DNA of 64,000 bases from JAQVEB01 sp028698105. Lineage in GTDB: Bacteria > Bacteroidota > Bacteroidia > Bacteroidales > Dysgonomonadaceae. Location of the stretch: assembly GCA_964293155.1 (NCBI GenBank), contig CAXYYA010000016.1, positions 1-64,000 on the forward strand. Direction: 5' to 3'. Shown in pieces: positions 1 through 8,083 of the stretch (the first letter of the stretch is position 1; each line of letters starts with the position of its first letter). Position numbers and translations under genes: made by a program. Below the pieces are notes generated by a model. The model was not told where the DNA came from and searched no databases. It saw nothing but the letters and a program-made list of their open reading frames with translations.

Positions 1-642
1 GGAGCTTTAGGAAAAGAAAAAGTTCATTATCAGGCTCCACCGGCAAATCAAATAGAAAATGAAATGCGAATTTTCTTCGATTGGTTTAACCTGGAACAGA
101 ATGTCGATCCAGTTTTAAAAGCTGCAATTGCACACTTGTGGTTTGTGACACTTCACCCATTTGAAGACGGAAATGGGAGAATTTCAAGAGCATTAAGTGA
201 TATGTTGTTAGCGCGTTCAGACGAACAATCGTATCGGTTTTACAGTATGTCGACACAAATACGGAAAGAACGAAATTCGTATTATGACATTTTGGAGAAA
301 ACACAAAAAGGGAGTTTAGACATAACTAACTGGCTTGAATGGTTTTTGAATAGTTTATTACATTCAATTGAAAGTTCGGAGAAATTACTCGAAAAAGTTA
401 TTTACAAGCACGAATTTTGGCTTCAAAACTCCAAAGTATCAATAAATGACAGACAACGTAAAATACTAAATATGCTAATGGACGACTTTGAAGGAGTTTT
501 GAACACGACAAAATGGGCAAAAATCGGAAAATGTTCGCAAGACACGGCTTTACGTGACATTCAGGATTTAATAGAAAAAGGAATTTTGGCGAAGTCTGAA
601 CAAGGCGGACGAAGCACAAATTATGAGCTGAAAAACAACTAA
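1..642 (+). CDS. Fic family protein, C-terminal part (5' end outside window)
   Basis: The frame is open from base 1, so the gene begins upstream of the window. The Fic core motif HPFEDGNGR is encoded at about 154-180; in Fic proteins its His is the catalytic base for transfer of AMP (or another NMP) to a target hydroxyl. The C-terminal third looks like a winged-helix domain (kilNMLM...ALRDIQDLIEKGIL), as in the common Fic proteins that join the enzyme to a DNA-binding-like tail. The inhibitory helix cannot be judged because the N-terminus is missing. The gene sits beside an attC-like block and a KptA-containing unit, which suggests an accessory or mobile setting. Family is clear; target unknown. 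Confidence 0.88.
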   Translation, partial: GALGKEKVHYQAPPANQIENEMRIFFDWFNLEQNVDPVLKAAIAHLWFVTLHPFEDGNGRISRALSDMLLARSDEQSYRFYSMSTQIRKERNSYYDILEKTQKGSLDITNWLEWFLNSLLHSIESSEKLLEKVIYKHEFWLQNSKVSINDRQRKILNMLMDDFEGVLNTTKWAKIGKCSQDTALRDIQDLIEKGILAKSEQGGRSTNYELKNN

Positions 643-662
643 TTGCACCAAGCCCCAGCCTA

Positions 663-773
663 GCACACGCCTATGTCCATTGGCTGGCTGACCCCGATAA
701 ATCGGGGCAAGCTGTGCATTCCGGCAGTTTTGCTCCCGCAAACCGCCAATGCCCATAGCCCCGGTCGTTGTGC
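663..773. other. attC-like foldable intergenic block A
   Basis: Imperfect long hairpin after the Fic gene. Arms 671-684 and 745-758 pair at 12 of 14 positions, and a perfect inner hairpin lies at 692-707. Outside the arms GCACA (663-667) faces TGTGC within GTTGTGC (767-773). This layout (outer short boxes, inner arms, apical structure, about 110 nt, between a stop codon and the next gene) resembles an integron attC site. The upstream box lacks the usual AAC, so the match is partial and the identification is inference. Confidence 0.4.
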
Positions 774-805
774 GTCATGGTGGAATCCACATAAATACTG
801 CAAAC

Positions 806-1426
806 ATGAAAAAGGATGAATTTACTCAATTTGTTAAAATCCCACCCGAAATAGATGGGATTTTTTTGACCTACGCCAATGAAATAGCATTAATAGAAAT
901 TGCTGAACAATACCAATTAAGCGAACAAGACAGGAAAATATTTATACAATGCTGCCAACAAAATATATATAGGTTTGATAGCAATGTCAATGTTATTATT
1001 AGGGATTTAAGTCAAAATCTTAGTTCAAACAATGAAAAGATCAAAACCTTAGCGGTTACGTTTAAAGACAAGATTCAGACACCTTTAAAAAATACTCTGA
1101 AAGAGTATTATTCTAAAATTGATGAAGAAATTGAGAATATATTTTTTGAATCTGGTAATCTAAAAATAACCGATAAGTATATTCATTATTCGCCTCACCC
1201 TCAAATTGATCCGCCGGAACCGATAAACAGTGTTAGTAACATTACAAGCTATCGGAATTTTTGGAGGACCAGGTATTTGGTAACTTATGAAGTTTGGATT
1301 CCGACTAAAGGACGATGGGGAACAGTTGAACGGCCAGGTTCTTCTTTTACCAGTGAAAAAGAAGCTTCTGCTTTTATGGAGATATTAAAAAGAGCAGTTG
1401 CCTGTGGAAGTATTCGAAATGTATAA
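806..1426 (+). CDS. Uncharacterised protein in cassette-like unit
   Basis: I do not recognise this 206-residue protein. The ATG at 806 (MKKDEFTQF) is chosen because the longer frame from 749 would start inside the attC-like block and its first 19 codons look non-coding. The protein is soluble, with no signal peptide or membrane segment; it is helix-rich in the first 130 residues and has a more strand-like C-terminal part (RNFWRTRYLVTYEVWIP, then a Gly/Ser-rich stretch). It is 23 nt upstream of kptA and on the same strand, so it is probably co-transcribed with kptA and the ankyrin gene. Its base composition is AT-rich compared with the housekeeping genes downstream. Confidence 0.7.
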   Translation: MKKDEFTQFVKIPPEIDGIFLTYANEIALIEIAEQYQLSEQDRKIFIQCCQQNIYRFDSNVNVIIRDLSQNLSSNNEKIKTLAVTFKDKIQTPLKNTLKEYYSKIDEEIENIFFESGNLKITDKYIHYSPHPQIDPPEPINSVSNITSYRNFWRTRYLVTYEVWIPTKGRWGTVERPGSSFTSEKEASAFMEILKRAVACGSIRNV

Positions 1427-1449
1427 ATTGACTTTAAAAATTATCATAA

Positions 1450-2001
1450 TTGGATAACCAAAGAAACATAAAACTCAGCAAATTTTTATGCCTGATTTTA
1501 AGGCATAAACCCGATATCGTTGGAATCGAACTCGACAACAGAGGTTGGGCTGACGTAAGCAATCTCCTTGAAGGTCTTTACAATGCCGGAAAAAGCATCA
1601 GTATCGAACGCTTGAAACAAATTGTGGAAACGGATAATAAAAACCGATTTTCGTTCAACGAAACAGGCGATAAAATCCGCGCCAACCAAGGACACTCAAT
1701 AAAAATAGACTTAGGATACAACCCTGAGCAACCACCTGAAATTCTTTATCATGGAACGGCCAAACGGTTTGTAGAATCAATTCTGGCAAATGGGCTTGAA
1801 AAGAAAAAACGACATCATGTTCATTTAAGCCCCGATGTCGGTACCGCCATTAAAGTAGGCCAAAGGCACGGCGAACCTGTGGTGTTTACAGTATTGTCAG
1901 GGCAAATGTTTAATGATGGTATTTTGTTCTATCTTACTGAAAATGGGGTTTGGTTGACTGAAAAGGTACCAATAGAATATATTTCAATACTAAACTTGTA
2001 A
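1450..2001 (+). CDS. kptA: RNA 2'-phosphotransferase, Tpt1/KptA family
   Basis: KptA/Tpt1 enzymes remove an internal RNA 2'-phosphate using NAD+, releasing ADP-ribose 1'',2''-cyclic phosphate. The 183-residue length is normal. Family motifs are visible in order: SKFLCLILRHKP near the N-terminus (the RHxP arginine and histidine), IRANQGHS, LYHGT, HVHLSPD, GQRHG and NGVWLT. The start is a TTG at 1450; no in-frame ATG precedes the conserved SKFL block, so the non-ATG start is required. It lies between an unknown gene and an ankyrin gene (4-nt gap), forming one unit. Bacteria with KptA usually lack the tRNA splicing pathway that needs it, so the cellular substrate is unclear. Confidence 0.93.
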   Translation: MDNQRNIKLSKFLCLILRHKPDIVGIELDNRGWADVSNLLEGLYNAGKSISIERLKQIVETDNKNRFSFNETGDKIRANQGHSIKIDLGYNPEQPPEILYHGTAKRFVESILANGLEKKKRHHVHLSPDVGTAIKVGQRHGEPVVFTVLSGQMFNDGILFYLTENGVWLTEKVPIEYISILNL

Positions 2002-2005
2002 AAAA

Positions 2006-3151
2006 ATGAAAGATACCATTGAACTAAGAGGCGAAACCATAGAACAAGTACGTAAAGAATTTTCTAAGAAAATACTCCAAGGAGTATTTGTTCTAAAGAT
2101 AACTGAGTTTAATCCGTGGAAATCTGTGTTTGATACAGGTTTCCATAGCGCAGACTCTGTGGAAGAAGCATTGGAACTGGCTAAGAGTAAATTGCCGGAA
2201 CCTTTTAAAATAAAAGGGCAAGTTACATATGAAATAAAGAGTGGCACCCATGTCATGATGCCTGTATTAGTCAAGGCCGATAGTAGATATAGTGCTGAAT
2301 TCAGGGCAGAAGAGTACATAAAAAACAAATATTTCTCTCATGCTAATTTTGGTATAGCGAAATCCTATTATAAAATTTTAAGCAACGAAATTGAGCAAAT
2401 AGGGTCTAAAGGACTATTTGGGGTAGGGAAACAAGAAGATACTTATAAGGTCACTTTCTATTTGAAGCCAGAAATTGCGCTTAAATATTCTTTATGGCCA
2501 TACATCATGGCAGAAATCACGGATGAAATAGAAGTAGCTAATGAGCAGTTTCTGCAATATTGTAAATTCGGAAGTTATGATAAAGAAGGAGCCAAGCGAT
2601 TAATTTCTCAGGGAGTTGACATTAATTGCACCGATAAACAAGGGAAAAATGCTCTAATGTATTCCATTGAACTAAGAGATAAAGAAATTATTGAGTTCCT
2701 TATCGCAAACGGTATAAACATCAACCATTGTGACCATGATGGCCGAAATGCCTTATTCTACTATTCTGAAGCCGATTATAATAACATTCAATATCTTATC
2801 GAAAAGGGAATAGATTATAAGAAAGTTGATAACACCGGTGATAATATTCTGACCTACCAACTCAGAAAGTCAGGAAACCCTTACCGTCTTAATTTTGATG
2901 ATAAACTTTGCAAGTTTTTAAGGGAAAATGGAATTACAGAAGATAAAAAACTTATCAGTGAATTAAAGAGACAAATGGAGAAAGAAGCAGAAGATAGAAA
3001 AAAATGGTGCCCAAAATGTCAAAAGAAAGTTAATATTGTTGAGGAACGTGAAACCATCCATGGTCATGGTGATTATACGGTGGACGAAATAAATGAAAAG
3101 TGTGAATATTGTGGAACTATATTAGGCGGTTATCATTGGCAATCGTGGTAA
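2006..3151 (+). CDS. Ankyrin-repeat protein with C-terminal zinc ribbon
   Basis: A 381-residue soluble protein. Residues 1-180 form an unrecognised N-terminal region. About residues 185-290 hold two to three ankyrin-like repeats (for example GVDINCTDKQGKNALMYSI and GININHCDHDGRNALFYYS). After a basic helical linker the C-terminus has two CxxC knuckles, CPKC and CEYC, about 37 residues apart, typical of a treble-clef or zinc-ribbon fold. The ATG is 4 nt after the kptA stop, so the two are almost certainly co-translated. Function unknown; ankyrin plus zinc ribbon suggests a protein- or nucleic-acid-binding partner of the upstream genes, which is inference. Confidence 0.8.
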   Translation: MKDTIELRGETIEQVRKEFSKKILQGVFVLKITEFNPWKSVFDTGFHSADSVEEALELAKSKLPEPFKIKGQVTYEIKSGTHVMMPVLVKADSRYSAEFRAEEYIKNKYFSHANFGIAKSYYKILSNEIEQIGSKGLFGVGKQEDTYKVTFYLKPEIALKYSLWPYIMAEITDEIEVANEQFLQYCKFGSYDKEGAKRLISQGVDINCTDKQGKNALMYSIELRDKEIIEFLIANGININHCDHDGRNALFYYSEADYNNIQYLIEKGIDYKKVDNTGDNILTYQLRKSGNPYRLNFDDKLCKFLRENGITEDKKLISELKRQMEKEAEDRKKWCPKCQKKVNIVEERETIHGHGDYTVDEINEKCEYCGTILGGYHWQSW

Positions 3152-3169
3152 AAGACAAAAACCACGAAC

Positions 3170-3301
3170 GCACAACATTTTGTATAAGTAATGGCAGGCG
3201 AAGTAGCAAAAATCAAGGTTTACAACCCGCTCAAACAGCGTAGCGGTTTGACAGGAAAGAAGCCCGCAATCTGCCACTACTCGTACAATTTACCGTTATT
3301 T
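3170..3301. other. attC-like foldable intergenic block B
   Basis: Second large imperfect palindrome, directly after the ankyrin gene. Arms 3180-3197 and 3271-3288 match at 15 of 18 positions plus a wobble, and smaller hairpins (TCAAAC/GTTTGA) lie between them. GCACAAC at 3170-3176 begins the block and GTTATTT at 3295-3301 ends it, giving the AAC...GTT pair expected of attC outer boxes. GCACAAC is the exact reverse complement of GTTGTGC (767-773) in block A. Together the blocks bracket the three-gene unit 806-3151. No integrase gene is in the window. Confidence 0.42.
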
Positions 3302-3335
3302 AAATAATAAAACAACAGCGTCTCAACAAACCGAC

Positions 3336-4079
3336 TCAATCTTCAAAACTTTCCAACCGCATCTCTTCCCCATCAAACATTGCATACGAAAAAAGCTGCA
3401 CCCAATCGCCGAGAATAATCACATGCGATGCCGGCGCAATAAGCAAATCCAACAAAATATGCCGGTGCCCGAAAACAAAGTAATTTATATCGGGCATTTC
3501 GTTGCGTTTTTGCTTCGCAAACAGGATCAGGTGTTCCTTGTCTTCGCCCAGATAATCCTGCGCGCCATTGTTCTCGCGACTGTGGTTGGACCATGCGTGC
3601 GCCAGCGGGATCGTCCATCGCGGGTGAACGGCGGAAAAACACCACCGAAGGAATTTGCTGTGGAAAATTTTTCGCAGAAAATGAAACGACTTGGACTCAT
3701 CGCCCAGCCCGTCGCCGTGGGCGAGAAAGAATTTTTTTCCGTATATTTCGGTGATAAACGGTTCAAAATGCAGGATCATTCCGCACTCTTTGGCGAGGTA
3801 GTCGGTGAGCCAGATGTCGTGGTTTCCGATAAAAAAATGCACTTCCACGCCCGAATCGGTTACTTCGGCCAACTTGCCGAGCACGCGCGTAAATCCCTTC
3901 GGGACTACGTATTTGTACTCGTACCAATAGTCGAAAATGTCGCCCAGCAGGTAAATGGCTTGCGCGTCTTGCCGGGCCATATCGAGCCAACGGCACAGTT
4001 TCCGCTCCGTTTCAACGGAATCGGCGTGCGATATGGAACCCAAATGAGCGTCGGAAAGAAAATAGATTTTTTTATTCAC
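3336..4079 (-). CDS. lpxH: UDP-2,3-diacylglucosamine diphosphatase (LpxH-type)
   Basis: Calcineurin-like metallophosphoesterase of 247 residues. The metal-binding motifs appear in order: DAH at residues 10-12, GDxxD at 46-50, GNHD at 85-88, HGD at 121-123 and GHRH at 204-207. The overall pattern (DAHLG start, short cap region rich in aromatic and basic residues, GHRH, GDW near the end) is that of LpxH, which hydrolyses UDP-2,3-diacylglucosamine to lipid X in lipid A biosynthesis at the cytoplasmic face of the inner membrane. It is the first housekeeping gene after the cassette-like region and is not obviously in an operon. Confidence 0.87.
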   Translation of the reverse strand: MNKKIYFLSDAHLGSISHADSVETERKLCRWLDMARQDAQAIYLLGDIFDYWYEYKYVVPKGFTRVLGKLAEVTDSGVEVHFFIGNHDIWLTDYLAKECGMILHFEPFITEIYGKKFFLAHGDGLGDESKSFHFLRKIFHSKFLRWCFSAVHPRWTIPLAHAWSNHSRENNGAQDYLGEDKEHLILFAKQKRNEMPDINYFVFGHRHILLDLLIAPASHVIILGDWVQLFSYAMFDGEEMRLESFED

Positions 4080-4099
4080 TTTATATCGGTGTTATTCGC

Positions 4100-4135
4100 T
4101 TCGCGTTATTCAATAGATATTCGGCTTCGCCGTAT
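4100..4135. repeat. Dispersed intergenic repeat (TTATTCAATAGATATTC family), copy 1
   Basis: The gap between the SufT-like gene and lpxH contains GCGTTATTCAATAGATATTC flanked by TTCGCTTCG and GGCTTCGCCG. Near-identical words occur at about 9412-9466, 9551-9576, 35312-35372 and 41822-41937, all in intergenic DNA. No open reading frame or terminal transposon structure is visible. Confidence 0.6.
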
Positions 4136-4233
4136 TTCGTCGCGGCAGTGAGATATCCAACATGTTTGCTACAGATTTCAGACGCAAGCATTGCGTATCT
4201 ACGAATCCGTAACCCGTAACACGCAACGCGTTT

Positions 4234-4551
4234 CTACATCATTCCCAGTTCCAGTTTCGCTTCTTCCGTCATCATGGATTGATCCCACGGCGGATCGAAC
4301 GTGAGGTTGATATTTACGTTATTGACTTCTTGAATAGATTCCACTTTCATTTGCACATCCATCAGGATGAAGTCGGCAGCGGGGCAACTGGGGGAGGTGA
4401 AGGTCATCTCCACATCCACATTGAAGCCTTCGTCCACGTCAATATCGTAGATCATTCCCAAATCATAAATGTTAACCGGAATTTCCGGGTCGTACACCGT
4501 GCGAAGCATCACCACGATCTTGTCTTGTATCTCTTGTATTTTTTCGTTCAT
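4234..4551 (-). CDS. SufT/MIP18-like Fe-S assembly protein (DUF59)
   Basis: A 105-residue single-domain protein of the MIP18/DUF59 (SufT/PaaD) family. The opening DPEIPVNIYDLGMIY motif at residues 21-35, the TSPSCPAAD motif with the conserved Cys at residue 56, and FDPPWD near residue 86 are all diagnostic. Family members help deliver iron-sulfur clusters to target proteins. It lies downstream of radC on the same strand, separated by a run of short tandem repeats, so it may be transcribed separately. No suf genes are in the window. The family call is firm; the exact role in cluster maturation is inferred. Confidence 0.88.
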   Translation of the reverse strand: MNEKIQEIQDKIVVMLRTVYDPEIPVNIYDLGMIYDIDVDEGFNVDVEMTFTSPSCPAADFILMDVQMKVESIQEVNNVNINLTFDPPWDQSMMTEEAKLELGMM

Positions 4552-4597
4552 TGTTTCCTGTTTTTTAATTTAACCAATTAAGCGGCATTTTGTTTTC

Positions 4598-4664
4598 AAT
4601 TCCCCTCAATCCCTTCAATCTCCTTCAATCTCCTTCAATCTCTATCAATCTTTTCAATCTCTAT
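4598..4664. repeat. Short tandem repeats, unit about CTTCAATCTC
   Basis: Six to seven imperfect copies of a 9-11 bp unit built on TCAATC follow the radC stop codon and slightly overlap it. The same word recurs in tandem at about 13829-13865 and, in reverse complement, at 45785-45822. It lies between genes in each case. Confidence 0.7.
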
Positions 4665-5359
4665 ATAACTCCTTCGTCTGAAAAGCTGTAGTATTCTTTT
4701 TCGCAAACGATCAAATGGTCAAGCAGCTTAACGTCCATCCACTCGGCGGCTTCTTTCAGTTTTTTGGTGATTTGCGTGTCCTGTGGACTGGGTTTACAGT
4801 TTCCCGACGGATGGTTGTGCGCCAGAATGATTCCCGAGGCGTAGCGATTGAGCGCTTCGCGCAAGATGAGCCGGATATCCACCACCGTACCCGAAATTCC
4901 GCCGCGGCTCACCTGAACGGACACAATGACTTTGTTGGCTCTGTCAAGCAGCAGCGTCCACGTTTCTTCATGTGGTAGATCGGCAAAAATGGCATAGCAG
5001 ATATCGTAAGCGTCTTTGGATGAAGCGATTTTTTTGCGTTCGGCAACTTCGGTTGCTTTTCGTCGCTTTCCGAGTTCCAGCGCGGCTACAATGGCGATGG
5101 CTTTGGCCGGCCCGATACCCTTAAAATTCTTAACCAGATCGTTCACGCTGAATTTGCCCAGTTTATTCAGGTCGTTATCGGCCATCCGAAGGATGCGTTT
5201 GCACAATTCCACGGCGCTCTCCTCGTCGCTCCCCGATCCGATCAGAATAGCCAGTAATTCGGAGTCGGACAAAGCCGAAACGCCTTTGAGCAAAAGTTTC
5301 TCGCGTGGGCGGTCTTCTTCGGCCCAGTGTTTGATCGTTATTTTTGAATAATCAGCCAT
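4661..5359 (-). CDS. radC: RadC family JAB1/MPN metalloprotein
   Basis: A 232-residue RadC (UPF0758) protein. The N-terminal half has a helix-hairpin-helix type motif GIGPAKA (residues 83-89 region) and the C-terminal half has the JAMM metal site HNHPSG at residues 181-186 with the Asp at 194. The biochemical role is unsettled; the original radiation-repair link has been withdrawn for E. coli. The start at 5359 (MADYSK) is preferred over a Met seven codons upstream, because that codon overlaps a -7 box (TATCTTTG, 5380-5387) and so would lie upstream of the likely transcript start. It follows efp and its terminator. Confidence 0.92.
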   Translation of the reverse strand: MADYSKITIKHWAEEDRPREKLLLKGVSALSDSELLAILIGSGSDEESAVELCKRILRMADNDLNKLGKFSVNDLVKNFKGIGPAKAIAIVAALELGKRRKATEVAERKKIASSKDAYDICYAIFADLPHEETWTLLLDRANKVIVSVQVSRGGISGTVVDIRLILREALNRYASGIILAHNHPSGNCKPSPQDTQITKKLKEAAEWMDVKLLDHLIVCEKEYYSFSDEGVI

Positions 5360-5379
5360 CTCCAATATGCAATAGATCA

Positions 5380-5387
5380 CAAAGATA
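5380..5387 (-). promoter_or_regulatory. -7 box TATCTTTG upstream of radC
   Basis: Exact match to the Bacteroidetes TAnnTTTG box, 20 nt before the chosen radC start. It directly abuts the U-run of the efp terminator. No clear TTTG -33 element is seen. Confidence 0.5.
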
Positions 5388-5425
5388 AAATAAAAAAGAA
5401 CATCCTCCGTAAGAAAGATGCCCTT
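5387..5425 (-). terminator. Intrinsic terminator of efp
   Basis: On the minus strand a 9-bp stem (5417-5425 with 5396-5404, two G-U pairs) and 12-nt loop are followed by a T-rich run. It lies 34 nt beyond the efp stop. Confidence 0.6.
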
Positions 5426-5458
5426 TTCCTGTGTGTATTTTTGGATGGGAATAGATTG

Positions 5459-6025
5459 TTATTCCTTTGCGCGCTCCACGTAACTACCTGTACGCGTATC
5501 TATTTTAATTTTTTCGCCGGTCTCGATGAATAACGGAACACGCACCTCAGCGCCGGTTTCAACCGTTGCCGGTTTCAGCGTGTTTGTAGCGGTATCGCCT
5601 TTGAGTCCGGGTTCGGTGTAAGTGATTTCCAGAACCACATGCGTCGGCAATTCGGCCGTTAGAATGGTACCGCTTTCGGTATGGATTTGCACTTCCACAA
5701 TATCGCCTTCCTTTAAGAACTGCACACCTTCGATCTGTTCGGCGGGAATGGGTATTTGTTCAAATGTTTCGGTATTCATGAAGTTGTACCCCATATCGTC
5801 CTGATAGAGGTATTGGAACGGACGGCGCTCGATGCGCACCTCGTCCACTTTCACCCCGGAGTTGAATGTTTTATCGAGTACGCGCCCCGTAGTAACGTTT
5901 TTTAGTTTTGTACGAACGAAAGCTGCGCCTTTGCCCGGTTTCACGTGAAGGAATTCCACGATGAAATAAAATTGTCCGTCCAGGTCAATGCACATTCCGT
6001 TTCTGAAATCAGCTGTTGTTGCCAT
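5459..6025 (-). CDS. efp: Translation elongation factor P
   Basis: A full-length EF-P of 188 residues. EF-P binds between the P and E sites and relieves ribosome stalling at polyproline stretches. The N-terminal KOW-like domain ends in the loop KPGKG (residues 29-33), whose tip Lys32 corresponds to the modified lysine of EF-P; two OB-type domains follow, ending in IKIDTRTGSYVERAKE. No epmA/epmB genes are nearby, so the modification state is unknown. The gene has a good Bacteroidetes promoter at 6067-6098 and a terminator after it, indicating a single-gene transcript. Confidence 0.97.
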   Translation of the reverse strand: MATTADFRNGMCIDLDGQFYFIVEFLHVKPGKGAAFVRTKLKNVTTGRVLDKTFNSGVKVDEVRIERRPFQYLYQDDMGYNFMNTETFEQIPIPAEQIEGVQFLKEGDIVEVQIHTESGTILTAELPTHVVLEITYTEPGLKGDTATNTLKPATVETGAEVRVPLFIETGEKIKIDTRTGSYVERAKE

Positions 6026-6066
6026 AAATTGTTGTTATCGTATGTATTGTATATTTATTTTGCGCG

Positions 6067-6098
6067 CAAAAGTACGTATTATAATCCGAAAAAACAAG
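6067..6098 (-). promoter_or_regulatory. Bacteroidetes-type promoter of efp
   Basis: The -7 box TACTTTTG (6067-6074) is an exact TAnnTTTG match. A 20-nt spacer separates it from CTTG (6095-6098), a three-of-four match to the TTTG -33 element. The predicted start leaves a leader of about 35 nt before the efp ATG. Confidence 0.65.
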
Positions 6099-6107
6099 GG
6101 AAAACGC

Positions 6108-7934
6108 TCAATTCATTTGTTCCGAATCAATTGTTTGCAAATATGCCTTTATCTCGCGGCAATTTTCTTTTATGGAATCGCCTTTGGAAAAAAACCGGCC
6201 GCGAATATCGAAAACGGTCTCTCCCGAAGGAGAAATGAGCCCCACGACCGAAGGATTGGCGAAAAAAGCAGCTTGCGGAACCGTATCGGCCAACAGGTTT
6301 CGACTGTATTTGTATGCGGAATGATCCAAACCGGCTTGCGCCATCAACGTGGCAGCCACGTCGGTTTGCGAACCGATAGTCGTTACCGTGCTGTCGCGAA
6401 CCGATAACGCCCCGCCGGTGAAAATAAGCGGAATGTGAAACGCTTCGGGAGCCGAAGGATCGGGGTTGTGTACGTAACGCACGCCGTGGTCGGCAACGAA
6501 GACGAACAACGTTTTGTTCCACAGCCCGTTTCGTTTGCAATTTTCGATAAAACGCCCGAGTTGGGCATCGGTGTAGGCCATGGAATTTAAAAACAACTCT
6601 TCGGTGGTTTCGCCCTGAACACGTTTTTCTCCGGGCACATCAAACGGCTCGTGGCTGCTCAGCGTAAACGCAAAAAACAGCGATGGATCGGGGCTTTTTT
6701 GCATATCGCTCAGCAGTTTATCGAACATATATTCGTCGTGAACGCCCCATTTATTCCGGTTGCGGATAGCTTCGCCCGAAAAATCGTCTTCGGTAACGAT
6801 ATGTTGAAAATTATCGGTGGCGAAAGCCCTGAATCCGAAAAAATTCAGATCGCCCGTGTAATAAAAATGCGTGTTGTAACCGGCGTTCTCAAAATCTTTC
6901 GTGAAAGAAGACAACGTTACCAATTTTTTCGGAATGCTCATAATGGGAACCACAGGATGCGAAGGCGTCGCAGCCAGAACAGCAGCCAACCCCCGATCGG
7001 AACGGGCGCCTGTGGCGTAAATGTTCGAGAAAAGCAACCCTTCCTTGGCCAACCGATCCAGGTTCGGCGTTACGCCGGGAACACCGCCGAGCGCTTCGAT
7101 ACCATTTGCGGTGAAACTTTCCAACAGAATAATCACCACGTTCGGCCGCGCGACACCCAGCACACGCTTGAATCCCGGCGATGTGTGATAAAGGCTGTCC
7201 ACAATCCTGTACGCTTCGCGTCGCTCCATGAAATGGAACGTTGCTTTCCGCTTGTTTGAGTACAGCATCTCCGATAAAAAGTTCCATATCGGGTTCACGG
7301 CCGCCTGATTGGCAAACGGATGTTTCTTACTGAAAAACACGAAACTAACGTTCATCGGTGAAACGTTAACCCCTCCGCGAATAGGTAAAATCATGGCAGC
7401 GCCGATAAAGAGCAAAACCAGTGCATTCCATCCCCGTTTTTTATCGAAATGCGTGCGGGAAAAAATCCACTTCTCCGCAACGAGAAAAAACAGAAAGACA
7501 ATAACGGCATACGCGAGAACCGAAACAATCAGCATACCGCTTGAAGCCGAAGCCAAAACCTCCTTAGGGGTTTTCAGGTACTCGATCACCGAGGCATCCA
7601 AATGGTATCCCCACACCTTGAACGCCTGCATATCGCCAAGCACAACAGCGGTGAAAACCAACAACAAGATCAATGTAAAAACCCGAAAAAACAGTTTAGT
7701 CCATTTCTCCGGCAGAAAAACAAAAATTGCGAGCAATACGCACGTAACCAACAGAATATATCCCATTAGCGACAAATCCATCCAAAGCCCTTTTTGAAAC
7801 ATCATGCGGTATTCGTAGAATCCGAAACCCGAAGTTTTTTCAAACAAAAACAACACGAAGAAAAGACGCGACACAAACGCAAAAAAAAGCCAAAAAAGGC
7901 CGTACTTCAATATAAAAAACAACTGGTTTTTCAT
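6108..7934 (-). CDS. LTA-synthase-like membrane sulfatase/phosphoglycerol transferase
   Basis: A 608-residue alkaline-phosphatase superfamily protein. The first ~190 residues hold five hydrophobic segments; the periplasmic catalytic domain starts near residue 260 with NVVIILLESF (first metal-binding Glu). The TGARSDRG stretch is where family members carry the nucleophile, then come SSHEPF and ADHG (metal ligands) near the end. Relatives transfer phosphoglycerol or phosphoethanolamine, or act as sulfatases, on envelope glycans. Bacteroidetes lack lipoteichoic acid, so a role in decorating lipid A, capsule or a glycolipid is more likely. It has its own -7 box and ends 82 nt before efp. Confidence 0.85.
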   Translation of the reverse strand: MKNQLFFILKYGLFWLFFAFVSRLFFVLFLFEKTSGFGFYEYRMMFQKGLWMDLSLMGYILLVTCVLLAIFVFLPEKWTKLFFRVFTLILLLVFTAVVLGDMQAFKVWGYHLDASVIEYLKTPKEVLASASSGMLIVSVLAYAVIVFLFFLVAEKWIFSRTHFDKKRGWNALVLLFIGAAMILPIRGGVNVSPMNVSFVFFSKKHPFANQAAVNPIWNFLSEMLYSNKRKATFHFMERREAYRIVDSLYHTSPGFKRVLGVARPNVVIILLESFTANGIEALGGVPGVTPNLDRLAKEGLLFSNIYATGARSDRGLAAVLAATPSHPVVPIMSIPKKLVTLSSFTKDFENAGYNTHFYYTGDLNFFGFRAFATDNFQHIVTEDDFSGEAIRNRNKWGVHDEYMFDKLLSDMQKSPDPSLFFAFTLSSHEPFDVPGEKRVQGETTEELFLNSMAYTDAQLGRFIENCKRNGLWNKTLFVFVADHGVRYVHNPDPSAPEAFHIPLIFTGGALSVRDSTVTTIGSQTDVAATLMAQAGLDHSAYKYSRNLLADTVPQAAFFANPSVVGLISPSGETVFDIRGRFFSKGDSIKENCREIKAYLQTIDSEQMN

Positions 7935-8010
7935 TAACTCCGTAATCTTATTGCAGTTTCTTCATCCCAACCAACAGGCGAAACGTAAACCGTCCGGCAA
8001 AAATCAACCA

Positions 8011-8018
8011 CAAAGATA
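8011..8018 (-). promoter_or_regulatory. -7 box TATCTTTG upstream of the LTA-synthase-like gene
   Basis: Exact TAnnTTTG match about 77 nt before the start codon, touching the U-run of the upstream permease terminator. No clear -33 element. Confidence 0.45.
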
Positions 8019-8057
8019 AAAAAATAAGTTCCCCGAGAACGAATTTCAGGGAACTTA
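8018..8057 (-). terminator. Intrinsic terminator of the purine permease gene
   Basis: On the minus strand a 9-bp perfect stem (8049-8057 with 8025-8033) is followed by seven T residues, 27 nt after the permease stop codon. Confidence 0.75.
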
Positions 8058-8083
8058 CTTTATTAAAAAACCTTGGCGTAATC

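Noticed and set aside
3423..4151. Open frame of 242 codons opposite lpxH
   Set aside because: Antisense shadow of lpxH; no motif or signal peptide, and lpxH on the minus strand has all catalytic motifs.
4598..4664. Possible CRISPR-like array
   Set aside because: The repeat unit is only 9-11 bp without unique spacers, so it is a simple tandem repeat.
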